NCBI GenBank assembly: GCA_030408505.1
Contig: JAUHQI010000004.1
Span: forward strand, 496,001-560,000
Direction: 5' to 3'
DNA from: Candidatus Sacchlamyda saccharinae
GTDB taxonomy: Bacteria; Chlamydiota; Chlamydiia; Chlamydiales; Rhabdochlamydiaceae
Length of the DNA: 64,000 nt
Each line of letters starts with the position of its first letter. Position 1 is the first letter of the stretch. Positions 7,873-16,370 of the stretch are shown in pieces. The position numbers and the translations under genes were made by a program. The notes under the pieces were generated by a model, which did not search any database, had not been told where the DNA came from, and saw only the letters and a list, made by a program, of their open reading frames with translations.

Positions 7873-8319
7873 TCAAGAATAGACAACTGTGTGGAGCTCA
7901 TTTTTTTGCGAGCCAACCTTTCGCCAGCTGAGCTGCACAAAGTGCGTGTCAAAGAGGACATTCCCAAAGTGGGTGTCCTCATCATCTTCATGGGGCTTTA
8001 GAGATTTGTAAAGGTGGGGCTCGATCGCTGTGAGTGTAAAAACTTTTTGCGGCTTGTCTCTGCCCAAACGAAAGTGCTGCAGGGTGATTACCCCCTTATC
8101 TTCTTTTTGAAAACGAAAAACGTTGGAGAAAAGCCTCTCGTCTTTGGAATAAACCCCTTGCCACTTCCCCTTTTCAAAAAGGGTGATAGAATCCTCCGTC
8201 TGCCTAAGTATTTTTACCTCTCCAGCGCCTTTGCGAGGTTCAAATGAAGGCGGCAATCGGCGGCAGACCGCATTGCAATGGAAATTGGTGACAAGGTGTA
8301 ATTTTTCAAAAAGGTCCAT
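7873..8319 (-). CDS. Stand-alone DUF6314-like protein
   Basis: The 148-residue product is a paralogue of the C-terminal part of the protein at 1618-2406. The two share F-S-N followed by a hydrophobic strand, the L-x-H-x-R-x-G-x-D segment, then E-D-T-H/Y-F-G near the end and the closing W-R-K/V-x-G-x-x-K-N-E strand. It lacks the winged helix. The ATG lies in an AT-rich run and no clear ribosome-binding site is seen. It is convergent with the gene ending at 7851, and a solo end of the TATACCC repeat lies about 40 bases upstream. Function unknown. Confidence 0.6.
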   Translation of the reverse strand: MDLFEKLHLVTNFHCNAVCRRLPPSFEPRKGAGEVKILRQTEDSITLFEKGKWQGVYSKDERLFSNVFRFQKEDKGVITLQHFRLGRDKPQKVFTLTAIEPHLYKSLKPHEDDEDTHFGNVLFDTHFVQLSWRKVGSQKNELHTVVYS

Positions 8320-8359
8320 TTTTTTACAATACTACAGCCAGACCAGTGGCGTCTATACT

Positions 8360-8384
8360 CAATCTTTGAATTGGTTTGGTATAG
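8360..8384. repeat. Solo end of the TATACCC terminal-inverted-repeat element
   Basis: TTGAATTGGTTTGGTATAGA at 8366-8385 matches the right terminal repeat of the full elements at 26246-26408 and 39277-39386, with one G missing. The interior and the left end are absent. It sits in the divergent space between the genes starting at 8319 and 8465. Confidence 0.65.
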
Positions 8385-8464
8385 AATCTTTAACTTGACG
8401 ATTCCTCTCGTGAACTGGTAGAATTGCTGGGTTAATAATCAAAAAGCATCAATTTAGGCAAATT

Positions 8465-9859
8465 TTGACAATACAGCCGATCGCGCTTCTCGATAGACCT
8501 GTTCTGTACCCTGTCCGGCTCGTAGCAAGACCCCTGCTATGGACCATCGCCAAAGTGCGCGCTGCTGCTCAAATTTTTGTAGGCTATTTTGTCCGGATTG
8601 GCGTCTTCTCTTTTGGAGAGTGGAACCACAGCTTCATCAAGCGCAAAGTCATTGAGCTCTACAAAGGTGATTTTTGTGATGTACAGGGCCGAGGGCATTT
8701 CAGCCCAATCCGGCTAGAGCAAGCTTTTGCCATGCTCTGTGCCATCGGAGGCAAGCGCTTCGATATTGAATCCAAAGATGGCACCAAATTGGATGCGATG
8801 CACCTTCGCTACGTGGATGTAAAAGCTAAAATTGAAGAGCATGGCGGTAAGATTGTAGATAGCTTTCCCGTTTCGATCGATACCCACTTAACCCGCAGCC
8901 CAGCTACTCCTCCTCTTTACAACGAAAGCCGCTCCTCTCCAAAAGAGTACGTCGATATCATCCTTCCAAACAAGCCAGGTGAGAAGTGGGATGATTTCTC
9001 CCAAAAGATCTTGATGGGGATGGGGCTTGAAAATGTTCAAGTCAAACTCCGAGACGGCGAAGTTGTCGATGCTTTCATTGTAAAACATTGGGATGAGAGA
9101 CGCCCCACTCGCCCCAAGCCTGGGCAATGCTTTGTCCGCTCCAACTCGCCGACTGAAAGTTATGCAATGGCCAAGCGCGACATGATGCGCCGCATCTTTG
9201 GAACGAAGGGTGATGTACTCTGCTACGACTACCGCGGGACGTGGAAAAGTGAAGGGAAGCCCAGTGAAGGAGGTTACTACCTCGACGCAGAGACAATGGT
9301 TGAAAAAGCCGCAAACGACCTCGGTTACGCTTGGCGAGATATTTGGGCCGAAGGGTTTTGTCTAGGAGGAGCAGTCGCAGTTCACCTTAAGAAAAAATAC
9401 CACGACAAAGGGATCAATCTATTTGTCCAAAACAGCTTTGACAAGATGCTCCACACCCTCCAATCTCAGGTCTTTCCTGCAAACTGGCTAGCAGGCCTTG
9501 GGCTAAATGAAACCCACTCCAGATCCCCCGCAGTCATAGCACAAACAGAGCAAGATGGCTTTGACAGCATCGCTAAGCTTGATGGTTTAAAAACAGGCTC
9601 TAAGGATGGGGTGAGCATCGTCTTTAACACAACCACTGATACCACAATCGATGCACGTTCGCACGCTGCACTAGCTTCCAGACTAGATGGGATCTGTAAA
9701 AAAACCTTTGCTATCAACTACGAGCCAACTGATAAGTCAAGAAACGGCCACCGCCTCGATCTTTTAGGCGAGGCCGGCATGTGGGACCGCGCCGTCACCT
9801 TCATAACTGCCAAAGACCACCCCAAAATCCTCGAGCCCCGGAGAGGCTGGTTCTCTTAA
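8465..9859 (+). CDS. Alpha/beta-hydrolase-like protein
   Basis: The 464-residue protein has an alpha/beta-hydrolase-like second half. The elbow W-A-E-G-F-C-L-G-G-A-V-A-V near residues 295-307 has cysteine in the nucleophile position, as in dienelactone hydrolases. D-V-L-C-Y-D-Y-R-G-T-W lies upstream, and a possible catalytic histidine sits in S-R-N-G-H-R-L-D-L-L near residue 425. The first 55 residues contain a hydrophobic, positively charged segment that may bind membrane. Similar large hydrolase-like proteins occur in chlamydiae, from memory. The start is a TTG with only a weak ribosome site, so the N-terminus is uncertain. Confidence 0.55.
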   Translation: MTIQPIALLDRPVLYPVRLVARPLLWTIAKVRAAAQIFVGYFVRIGVFSFGEWNHSFIKRKVIELYKGDFCDVQGRGHFSPIRLEQAFAMLCAIGGKRFDIESKDGTKLDAMHLRYVDVKAKIEEHGGKIVDSFPVSIDTHLTRSPATPPLYNESRSSPKEYVDIILPNKPGEKWDDFSQKILMGMGLENVQVKLRDGEVVDAFIVKHWDERRPTRPKPGQCFVRSNSPTESYAMAKRDMMRRIFGTKGDVLCYDYRGTWKSEGKPSEGGYYLDAETMVEKAANDLGYAWRDIWAEGFCLGGAVAVHLKKKYHDKGINLFVQNSFDKMLHTLQSQVFPANWLAGLGLNETHSRSPAVIAQTEQDGFDSIAKLDGLKTGSKDGVSIVFNTTTDTTIDARSHAALASRLDGICKKTFAINYEPTDKSRNGHRLDLLGEAGMWDRAVTFITAKDHPKILEPRRGWFS

Positions 9860-9894
9860 AAAAATGCAATTCATCAATACTTGTTGAGATGAAT
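9858..9894 (-). terminator. Rho-independent terminator, minus strand
   Basis: ATTCATC at 9869-9875 pairs with GATGAAT at 9888-9894, and seven A at 9858-9864 give a U run on the minus strand. It would end the transcript of the antiporter operon about 240 bases after its stop codon. Confidence 0.5.
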
Positions 9895-10134
9895 AGACAT
9901 GTCGGGTTCACATGCGAAAAGAATTCCCATCTCAGCCTCCGGCCCCTTAGTGGGCCCCATCTTCTCGTCTTTCGCAGAACCACATTGAAACAAACAAGCG
10001 CTTACTTGAACTTGCCCTCTGAGCGACATCGAAATGGGCACAGTCCCATTGAGATGCTCTGGCAGCCGATGGTAGCCCCTGAAGAGAATTAACCTATAGT
10101 CAGCCCTTCCCTAACATCCCAACAAACCACTTTA
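9895..10134 (-). other. Structured non-coding stretch, possible small RNA or long 3' UTR
   Basis: No convincing coding frame exists here. The stretch contains strong stems: GGCCC/GGGCC at 9941-9956, and a nested stem at 10027-10056 in which CATC pairs with GATG and AATGGG pairs with CCCATT around the loop CACAGT. It lies between the antiporter stop and a minus-strand terminator. I could not match it to RNase P, SRP or 6S RNA. Confidence 0.3.
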
Positions 10135-11487
10135 TTAATTGCTTGGTGCGCTGGGAAAAACAAAGAAGATCAATAAGAATATTAGTGTGGGACCAAGTGC
10201 TGCTAAGAAGAGCTTGAAAGGAGATATCCCTTTGCGAAAATAAGGACGCAAGAGAGCTTGGCCTGCGGGATTTGGCGCATGCGCCATGATCGTAAGACCG
10301 CCACCTGCCACGAGACCACTTACAAGAGCATATTGAATGTGGGGCTGCAAGTCATCAAGAAGACAAGCCAGATAAGCCACTGTCGTATTCTCATTAAACG
10401 CTGTGAGGACGGTTCCTGTGACCATCATTGCTCCATATCCGAGGTTTCCAATCAGCGGCTCGATCCACCAACCCTGAAATCCACCATGAATGACAAGTCC
10501 GGCAAGGAAGAGGCCAACCATCAAGGGGCGTTTGAGATTGATCCGATACTGATGCATACGCGTTGCTTGATGAAACCCAAGGTAGAGGAGGTAACTCCCG
10601 AAAAAGATGGGCAAATAGTGAGCCATGGCAATTGTCCACGCTAAAAATCCCAAGTGAATGCAGGTGATCCATACGGGAACTGGTCCCTTGTTTTGATCTG
10701 CTTCACGCCTTTCTTCTTCTTTATGTGTGATCTGCGTTAGCGCACGAAAGTCTTTTCTAAGAAAAGTGAAATAGAGAAGATTTACCAATAAGATCCCAAT
10801 GACTACGCGCCAGCCAAATTGGCTAAAAAAATCAAAAACGTCCCAATTCCAACATCTTGAAAGACTAAGCGCTGGAGGGGTAGCAAAATTGGTCAATACT
10901 CCTCCAACCGAAAAGTTTACAAACATCAGCCCCATTGTTCCATAGGCAAGGCGGTTAGAGGGATGTCTTGTATAGATCCTTTTCCGCAATAATAAAACGC
11001 AGATGGTCATCGCGGCGGCTTCTGTGATCAAAGAGCCCAAAATAGGGCCGAGGGTCAAAGTAGCCAACCACCAACTCTCTGCAGAATTGCCAAAGAACTT
11101 TCCGACGCTCCTTACACCCTTTTCAGCGAGTTTAAAGATCGGTCTTGAAGAAGATAGACTCATCACAACGACAATGAAAAAAGGTTCGATGTATATCCTT
11201 GAATTGAGATACTGGATCATCTCGGTAAAGCCAAAAAAGGCTGTTGCCGCAATGACAAGAGGAATCACCCAAAGGGCGAATACTATCTCAATTTCCCCTA
11301 AAAAATACAAAACCTCTGCCAATATACTGGCTGAATCCCCCTCTTTCTTTGAGACTTTTTTTGCCAATGCGGTGAAGTGGTGAGCCAAGAGGGTATGGGT
11401 AATCGCTGCCAAAAAGATGACAAGAGTTAGCACTCTGAAAGGGGTAGCTGCAGCCACTTCTGAAGAGAGGAGCTCTTCTAAAGTCAT
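10135..11487 (-). CDS. Putative Na+/H+ antiporter (PF07399-like)
   Basis: This 450-residue membrane protein has about eleven hydrophobic segments. It resembles the putative Na+/H+ antiporter family PF07399, which is found in chlamydiae: conserved polar stretches within helices include S-S-S-R-P-I-F, L-G-P-I-L-G-S-L-I-T-E-A-A-A-M-T and T-A-F-N-E-N-T-T-V-A-Y, and the protein has a mid-loop rich in E, K and R. It overlaps pncA by four bases and is the last gene of the NAD-salvage operon. Co-expression with pncA and pncB might mean that it takes part in uptake of a nicotinate-like anion, but that is speculation. Confidence 0.75.
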   Translation of the reverse strand: MTLEELLSSEVAAATPFRVLTLVIFLAAITHTLLAHHFTALAKKVSKKEGDSASILAEVLYFLGEIEIVFALWVIPLVIAATAFFGFTEMIQYLNSRIYIEPFFIVVVMSLSSSRPIFKLAEKGVRSVGKFFGNSAESWWLATLTLGPILGSLITEAAAMTICVLLLRKRIYTRHPSNRLAYGTMGLMFVNFSVGGVLTNFATPPALSLSRCWNWDVFDFFSQFGWRVVIGILLVNLLYFTFLRKDFRALTQITHKEEERREADQNKGPVPVWITCIHLGFLAWTIAMAHYLPIFFGSYLLYLGFHQATRMHQYRINLKRPLMVGLFLAGLVIHGGFQGWWIEPLIGNLGYGAMMVTGTVLTAFNENTTVAYLACLLDDLQPHIQYALVSGLVAGGGLTIMAHAPNPAGQALLRPYFRKGISPFKLFLAALGPTLIFLLIFFVFPSAPSN

Positions 11488-11999
11488 AACACCTCGCTCG
11501 CCTTAATGATTTTCACACCTTTTTCTTGCATCTTACTAATTGCCTCTTCTTCTTCGTGGAGCTTTTTACATGCATCTCTGATCACAGCGACATCAAACCC
11601 ATGTTCTACAGCAGCCAGGGCAGAGTGAAGAATACAATAATCAGTTGCCACACCAGCTACAAACAGCTCCGTCACCTCATTCTCTTTCAAAAAGCTGTCT
11701 AGCTCTGTTTTATCAAAAGCGCTATAGTTTTCCACCTCACTATCAAGTCCTTTATAAAATACTTTAGCAATTTTTTCCGTATTCAGGCCGAAGACAAACT
11801 CTGCCCCTTTCGTTTCCTTTACGCAGTGAACAGGCCAGGGGCCCCCTCTTTCTGTGAAACTTATATGATCCCGAGGATGCCAGTCTTTTGAGGCTACCAC
11901 TAAAGGAAATTTCTCCATCATCGCGTTGACCACAAAAACAAGGGAACTCGCCTGAGGCGAAAAGTCATTTTGCATGTCGACAACAAGTAATGCCTTCAT
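11484..11999 (-). CDS. pncA: Nicotinamidase
   Basis: PncA hydrolyses nicotinamide to nicotinate and ammonia. The catalytic triad is visible: Asp8 in V-V-D-M-Q-N-D-F, Lys83 in F-Y-K-G-L-D, and Cys122 in G-V-A-T-D-Y-C. The metal ligands Asp39, His41 and His45 lie in K-D-W-H-P-R-D-H. At 171 residues it is close to the shorter members of the family. It overlaps pncB and the antiporter by four bases each, so the three are translated as one unit. It feeds PncB with nicotinate. Confidence 0.92.
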   Translation of the reverse strand: MKALLVVDMQNDFSPQASSLVFVVNAMMEKFPLVVASKDWHPRDHISFTERGGPWPVHCVKETKGAEFVFGLNTEKIAKVFYKGLDSEVENYSAFDKTELDSFLKENEVTELFVAGVATDYCILHSALAAVEHGFDVAVIRDACKKLHEEEEAISKMQEKGVKIIKASEVL

Positions 12000-13435
12000 G
12001 ACAAATCCTCAATCATTTGGAGTTTTAGTTGAATGAGATTTTCTTCGATGCCAGTAAAATAGGGCTGTGGATTTTGAAAACGTCGCATCTCTTTTGGAAA
12101 TTTCTCCAGTTCCTGGTAAGTATGCGCTCGCATCTGCTCTAAGGGTGGAAACGGATAGACTCCTTTCCCCTTTCTAAGCATTGGCACAAGCAGATCCTTG
12201 TGTCTCCACCCCTTCCCTACTTGTTTTTTTACTCCTTGCTCGGTGTGATGAAAGATAGTGCTACTTGGCTCCATCTCCTCATCAAAAAGCATGTCGGCCA
12301 CATAGCCCTTATCATCATAGTAGCGACGGACCTGTGAAATACCCGGATTTGTGGTTTTGATCACCTGCTCAGAAATTTTCAGGCGGTACTTCCACCTTTT
12401 GTCTTCTCCTTGCACGGCACTCAGCTTATATACCCCATCGAGTGCGGGCTGGTCTTTGGCCGTCACAAGGTTCGTCCCCACACCCCAAATGGAAATTTTG
12501 GCCCCTTGGGCTTTTAAGTCTGAGATAACCTGTTCGGTCAGCTCATTTGTCGCCATGATTTTCGTGTCATGAAGCCCTGCGTCGTCTAGCTTCTTGCGAA
12601 CGGCTATGCTCAAAGCTTGAAGATCTCCAGAATCGAGGCGCACAGCAATGAGGTTGAGCTTCTCCTCTTTGGTCACTTCAATGGCCCGCTCTACTCCCTT
12701 TATGGTCTCGTACGTGTCAATCAGGAAAATACAATTATTGGGCAAGCTCTTGGCAAATGAGCGGAAAGCTTCTTTCTCTTCATCGTAGACCATAACAAAG
12801 CTATGTGCATGTGTGCCCATCACAGGAATACCAAACAGCTTCCCAGCGATCACATTCGAACTCGAATGACACCCCCCGATAAAACTCGCTCTCGACGCCG
12901 AGATGGCTCCATCGATCCCTTGTGCTCTTCTAAGACCGAACTCGACCACATGATCACCCTGCGCTGCATAGCAAACACGCGAAGCCTTCGTGGCAATGAG
13001 CGTCTGGAAATTGATAATATTTAAAAGAGCCGATTCTAGAATTTGGGCCCCAATCATCGGTCCCTTCACCCGGATGAGAGGCTCGTACGGAAAGATCGGC
13101 GTCCCCTCTTCCACCGCATCCACATCCACCTCCATCTTGAAATCCCTCAAGTACGAAATGAAAGCCTCTTCAAAAAGAGGTCCACCCGCGGGATCCTTAA
13201 GCTCCCCCAAGTACTCGAGATCATCCTCTGCAAACGCAAAATTTTCAATGTACTCAATGGCCGTCTGCATCCCAGCTGCTATAGCATACGCCCCGCCAAA
13301 AGGAAATTTTCGAAAGAAGAGCTGAAAGACTGCTTCTCTCTCTTGCAACCCAGTTTTCCAATAGGCGTAGGCCATCGTGATCTCATAGAGATCTGTCAGA
13401 AGGCACAGAGAATCCTTATAAACTGACTTAAGCAT
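11996..13435 (-). CDS. pncB: Nicotinate phosphoribosyltransferase
   Basis: PncB joins nicotinate to PRPP to give nicotinate mononucleotide, with ATP used through a phosphohistidine. The 479-residue protein opens with L-L-T-D-L-Y-E-I-T-M-A-Y, the NAPRTase signature. It has G-T-H-A-H-S-F-V with the histidine that is phosphorylated in the family, and R-L-D-S-G-D-L in the barrel. Its start lies eight bases inside the upstream coiled-coil gene and its stop overlaps pncA. With pncA it gives a route from host nicotinamide to NAD, although no NadD or NadE is in the window. Confidence 0.93.
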   Translation of the reverse strand: MLKSVYKDSLCLLTDLYEITMAYAYWKTGLQEREAVFQLFFRKFPFGGAYAIAAGMQTAIEYIENFAFAEDDLEYLGELKDPAGGPLFEEAFISYLRDFKMEVDVDAVEEGTPIFPYEPLIRVKGPMIGAQILESALLNIINFQTLIATKASRVCYAAQGDHVVEFGLRRAQGIDGAISASRASFIGGCHSSSNVIAGKLFGIPVMGTHAHSFVMVYDEEKEAFRSFAKSLPNNCIFLIDTYETIKGVERAIEVTKEEKLNLIAVRLDSGDLQALSIAVRKKLDDAGLHDTKIMATNELTEQVISDLKAQGAKISIWGVGTNLVTAKDQPALDGVYKLSAVQGEDKRWKYRLKISEQVIKTTNPGISQVRRYYDDKGYVADMLFDEEMEPSSTIFHHTEQGVKKQVGKGWRHKDLLVPMLRKGKGVYPFPPLEQMRAHTYQELEKFPKEMRRFQNPQPYFTGIEENLIQLKLQMIEDLS

Positions 13436-13721
13436 GCTCTTTAATAATCTTTTCTTTTTTAGCCTTCAAATCATCGATCTGGTCCTGCAGCTCCTGGATC
13501 TTTTGCTTATCCGCTGCTACCTGATCCCAAGCCCTTCGTGCATCTGAGTAGTTTTCGTTTTGAAATTGCCAACGCATCGCTTTATTGGCTTTTTTTGTAG
13601 CGCTAGACTTTAGTTTATCTTGCAGATCCTGCAAATTTTCAATTTGCTGATCGATCTGCTTCACTTCGTCTTGCCACGAACCCACTGCAAGAAAAATTAG
13701 AATTGCTAGTTGCATCATCAT
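13428..13721 (-). CDS. Small exported coiled-coil protein
   Basis: This product of about 97 residues starts M-M-M-Q-L followed by a short hydrophobic run (A-I-L-I-F-L-A-V-G) that looks like a signal peptide. It then forms a charged heptad-like coiled coil rich in Q, D and K up to the end. Three ATG codons stand in a row at 13721-13713, preceded by AGTAGG. The frame continues upstream into a repeat element as far as a TTG at 13751, which I consider non-coding. It is the first gene of the pncB-pncA-antiporter operon and overlaps pncB by eight bases. Function unknown. Confidence 0.6.
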   Translation of the reverse strand: MMMQLAILIFLAVGSWQDEVKQIDQQIENLQDLQDKLKSSATKKANKAMRWQFQNENYSDARRAWDQVAADKQKIQELQDQIDDLKAKKEKIIKEHA

Positions 13722-13731
13722 ACGGCCTACT

Positions 13732-13896
13732 ATATACACAAAATGGTTCAAAATTAGGCCCTGGACGTCGTCGGCTATCCTTCAAATTTTTTATCAACTC
13801 ATCGCACTGTGTCCATGAACACGGCTACTTTTCATTGTTAAAAAATTTGGGGAGCCTCCTTGTCCAAAACCAAATTTTGAATCATTTTATGTATAT
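13732..13896. repeat. TATACCC terminal-inverted-repeat element, diverged full copy
   Basis: The left end (from 13732, ATATACACAAAATGGTTC) and the right end (to 13896, GAATCATTTTATGTATAT) are inverted copies about 27 bases long with a few mismatches. The core shares GTCGGCT, TTCAAATTTTT, CATCGC, an ACAC-type hairpin and AAAATTTGGGGAGCC with the copy at 26246. The left end lies ten bases before the ATG of the coiled-coil gene. Confidence 0.75.
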
Positions 13897-13960
13897 CAGA
13901 AAATTTTTATTGAACAAGAGTATTGCACTTTCTACTCAGAATGGTTAAAATTGAGAAACG

Positions 13961-14668
13961 ATGCGAAAAATTGCCTTAGTGCTACTCTTAATTCCATCCT
14001 TCTTCTTTGGAGATGTAACAATTAAAGATCGCTTGCTAAAAGCAAAGCCAGGTGATTTTATTGTTACCCAACAAGGCAAGAGCTACTCGCTTATGCTGGT
14101 GCGCCACCTTGAAGCTCCACAAATCACCCTAGAAGAGATTATCGTTGAAGCCAGCAACATAGACCTAAAAAAAATCGATTGGAAGAACTGGGTCGAAAAT
14201 AGAGCCCCTGGCGCCGCTTCCTGGACAGGCTTTGCCCTCGATCTGGACAAAAACACCCTCCAAAGATCCTACTCCTTTCTTGATAGCCAATGGCTCTTCA
14301 TCGAAAAATCCGATTACTTTTTTGGCGAGCTCCTCTCCCTCCCCTTCCAACCCACTCGAGATACAGAGCGAAAAAAAATCGGCCCCGCCCCCATGCCCGG
14401 CGAAACAGACCGGCGCAAATTCTGGAAGCCTCAGCTAATTCGCGAAGGCAGAACAAACAAAAAATGTGACTACGAAGTACTGCGTGCAAAGTGGCCCGGC
14501 GATAAAACCCAACTCGCTGGCTGCATCTTCGAGCTCTATCTCGACGCCGAAGAGCCCGCTTTCCCCTTCCCCTACTGGATGGAAGTGCAGCACCCCCACT
14601 ACACCTTCAAAATCCGCGCCATCGACTCTGGCAGCGGGATAAAGTCTCCCGTACAACTCTTAAAATAA
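13961..14668 (+). CDS. Exported protein of unknown function
   Basis: The 235-residue protein starts MRKIALVLLLIPSFFFG, a clear signal peptide ending near residue 17. The mature part is about 215 residues, mixed alpha/beta, with W-x-x-W clusters, a P-M-P-G-E-T-D-R-R-K-F-W-K-P segment near residue 147 and two cysteines (in K-K-C-D-Y and A-G-C-I-F) that could form a disulfide. It probably sits in the periplasm. I recognise no domain. The neighbours are a repeat element upstream and non-coding DNA downstream, so its context gives no hint. Confidence 0.65.
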   Translation: MRKIALVLLLIPSFFFGDVTIKDRLLKAKPGDFIVTQQGKSYSLMLVRHLEAPQITLEEIIVEASNIDLKKIDWKNWVENRAPGAASWTGFALDLDKNTLQRSYSFLDSQWLFIEKSDYFFGELLSLPFQPTRDTERKKIGPAPMPGETDRRKFWKPQLIREGRTNKKCDYEVLRAKWPGDKTQLAGCIFELYLDAEEPAFPFPYWMEVQHPHYTFKIRAIDSGSGIKSPVQLLK

Positions 14669-14670
14669 TA

Positions 14671-14882
14671 CAACTTATGAACAAGTTTTCCGCATAGCCC
14701 TTTTTCTCTATGGATCCCCTATGATCCCTCTATGGGCTCCTAGACAGCAACTTCCGCAAATCACTAATTCACATAGACTTGCGAAGTAGCTTTACAAACT
14801 TTTGACAATCCACTCAAAAGCCTTTAAAAAGGACGGATCTACCTATCCTTTAGCTTTTTCCACAACTTATGAACAACTTTCC
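14671..14882. other. Intergenic region with paired DnaA-box-like repeats
   Basis: CAACTTATGAACAAGTTTTCC-type sequence at 14671-14691 recurs almost exactly at 14863-14882, where it is preceded by TTTTTCCACA. These resemble the TTATCCACA/TTATGAACA strings seen near bacterial replication origins. The 277-base gap holds no gene that I can see. There is no strand switch in gene order to support an origin. Confidence 0.3.
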
Positions 14883-14900
14883 CACACAATATAAATAGAT

Positions 14901-14930
14901 AAAAAAACCTCACTCTAGAAAGAGTGAGGT
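14901..14930 (-). terminator. Rho-independent terminator after the MAAA gene pair
   Basis: ACCTCACTCT at 14907-14916 pairs perfectly with AGAGTGAGGT at 14921-14930 around the loop AGAA. The A run 14901-14907 gives U residues on the minus strand. It lies 16 bases past the stop of the gene at 14946. Confidence 0.88.
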
Positions 14931-14945
14931 AAAGGGTAAAAGAAC

Positions 14946-15497
14946 TTAATTAGCGTCTGAACCATCTAAACAAGCATCACCATCACCAGACCCCACAAAT
15001 ATTTCCGCAACATTTCGTGCTAAAACCTTCAAATGATCTGGGAGATAACAATAGGCCGTCCCCCCAGTTAAATAATTAGTCTCGGTATAATCTGCAGCCT
15101 CAGTAATTTTACGCACTACCTCTTGAATGTCTGCCTCATCCATGATCGGTTTTGCAGTATCACTTAAGTTTCTAGTAGTTAATTTCATCGAACCAAAATC
15201 TGCCAAAACTTCTCTTGCAAGTTTCACAATTTTCTGCAATTGCTCAAACTGCGCTTGATAAGCTTGCCAATCAGCAAGCAAACTACCGGGAACAACCTCG
15301 CTACCACATTCACGAGTCTTTGCAAGTACTCTATCTTGCAGCCCTTGTGCAGAGTCCTGCGCCGACCTAATTGCTGCCCAAAAACAGCACTGAATTTTCT
15401 TCCCATCTTTATCAAAAAACGCTACTTTTTGATTTAAAATTTTATTAAAATCATCAAACGAAACGGGCATGGGTCTATTTGCTACTGCAGCTGCCAT
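14946..15497 (-). CDS. Unknown protein, member B of the MAAA pair
   Basis: The 183-residue product is acidic and mostly helical, with no signal peptide. It begins M-A-A-A-V-A and then has V-S-F-D-D-F-N-K-I-L-N-Q-K-V, which aligns loosely with I-T-F-E-T-F-E-E-K-W-I-E-K-V of the upstream neighbour, suggesting an old duplication. GGAGG stands just before the ATG. It follows the 15513 gene by 15 bases and is closed by a strong terminator, so the two form an operon. Function unknown; secretion as effectors is possible but unsupported. Confidence 0.6.
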   Translation of the reverse strand: MAAAVANRPMPVSFDDFNKILNQKVAFFDKDGKKIQCCFWAAIRSAQDSAQGLQDRVLAKTRECGSEVVPGSLLADWQAYQAQFEQLQKIVKLAREVLADFGSMKLTTRNLSDTAKPIMDEADIQEVVRKITEAADYTETNYLTGGTAYCYLPDHLKVLARNVAEIFVGSGDGDACLDGSDAN

Positions 15498-15512
15498 ACT
15501 TTCCTCCTTGGT

Positions 15513-16286
15513 TTATTCTTCTTTTGCTGCGTCTTCAGCACCAGCAACTACAAAAAAATCATGACTGGCACACAGTGGGTCGAGCACACCAGCAAATGTT
15601 GCAAGAGCTTGGGCTGCTCGTAATATATCCTCTGCAGACCCCTTTGGGACTTTGCCTCCTATAATGGGAGCTAAAAGGTCTTTTGCTGCAAAAAATGTAG
15701 TTGGATCTACTTCTAGATCAAAAAGTGCTGAGTCAGAGCCTCCATCTCCTGGAATAATTGCGGCTTTAAGCTCTTCGATTTTTTCCGTGAGCGTAGTGAG
15801 CAATCCCCCAAATTCAGATTCCCAAGTTACAAGCAGATCTTTTTGGACTACTAATGCTCCATACTTCGCGTCTCTTTCTGCAAGTGCACTAGCCAATCCA
15901 GGAGTAGACTCTACTAAGTCTGCGATTACACTTGCTCTCGCCTCTCCATCTGATTTGCTCACAAGGGTTGGGACATGCTCCTCGAAAAAGGCTTTATTTC
16001 CCTGTATTTTTTCAAAAAGACCTTGTAAAACAGCTGCTAGCTCAATAAAGCCTCTGGCCGCCTCAACATTATCCTTTGTGCATGTTTCTCTATCCCCAAG
16101 CTCAGCTATTTTCGCTTGAACTGCTTCGGTTAAGGGCTCAATGGAAGCCTTTGCAATGGGAAATGATTCTCTAAAGGCAACTTCTTGTGAACTGCCCTCA
16201 CGAACCGTTCGAACTTTCTCTATCCATTTTTCTTCAAATGTTTCAAATGTAATTGCTGGTGTCGTTGCCGCTGCTGCTGCTGCCAT
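15513..16286 (-). CDS. Unknown protein, member A of the MAAA pair
   Basis: This 257-residue acidic, helix-rich protein starts with six alanines and has no cysteine-rich or membrane segment. Predicted long helices run from residue 15 to about 110 and from 130 to 190. GGAGG precedes the ATG. The shorter gene downstream encodes a protein with a similar beginning and similar helical make-up. No known domain is recognised. The pair is a good candidate for a lineage-specific family. Confidence 0.6.
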   Translation of the reverse strand: MAAAAAATTPAITFETFEEKWIEKVRTVREGSSQEVAFRESFPIAKASIEPLTEAVQAKIAELGDRETCTKDNVEAARGFIELAAVLQGLFEKIQGNKAFFEEHVPTLVSKSDGEARASVIADLVESTPGLASALAERDAKYGALVVQKDLLVTWESEFGGLLTTLTEKIEELKAAIIPGDGGSDSALFDLEVDPTTFFAAKDLLAPIIGGKVPKGSAEDILRAAQALATFAGVLDPLCASHDFFVVAGAEDAAKEE

Positions 16287-16370
16287 TTGGTAGCCTCCTG
16301 GTTTTGAGATGGGGGTATTTTAATTTTTAGTGTTCTTTTTTCTCAAGGCGAATTATGGTAGAATTTGGTT

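Noticed and set aside
9895-10134. RNase P RNA, 6S RNA or SRP RNA in the structured gap
   Set aside because: The conserved cores of these RNAs could not be found on either strand.
13703-13948. Plus-strand frame of 81 codons through the repeat at 13732
   Set aside because: It lies within the terminal-inverted-repeat element, and similar frames in the other copies are broken.
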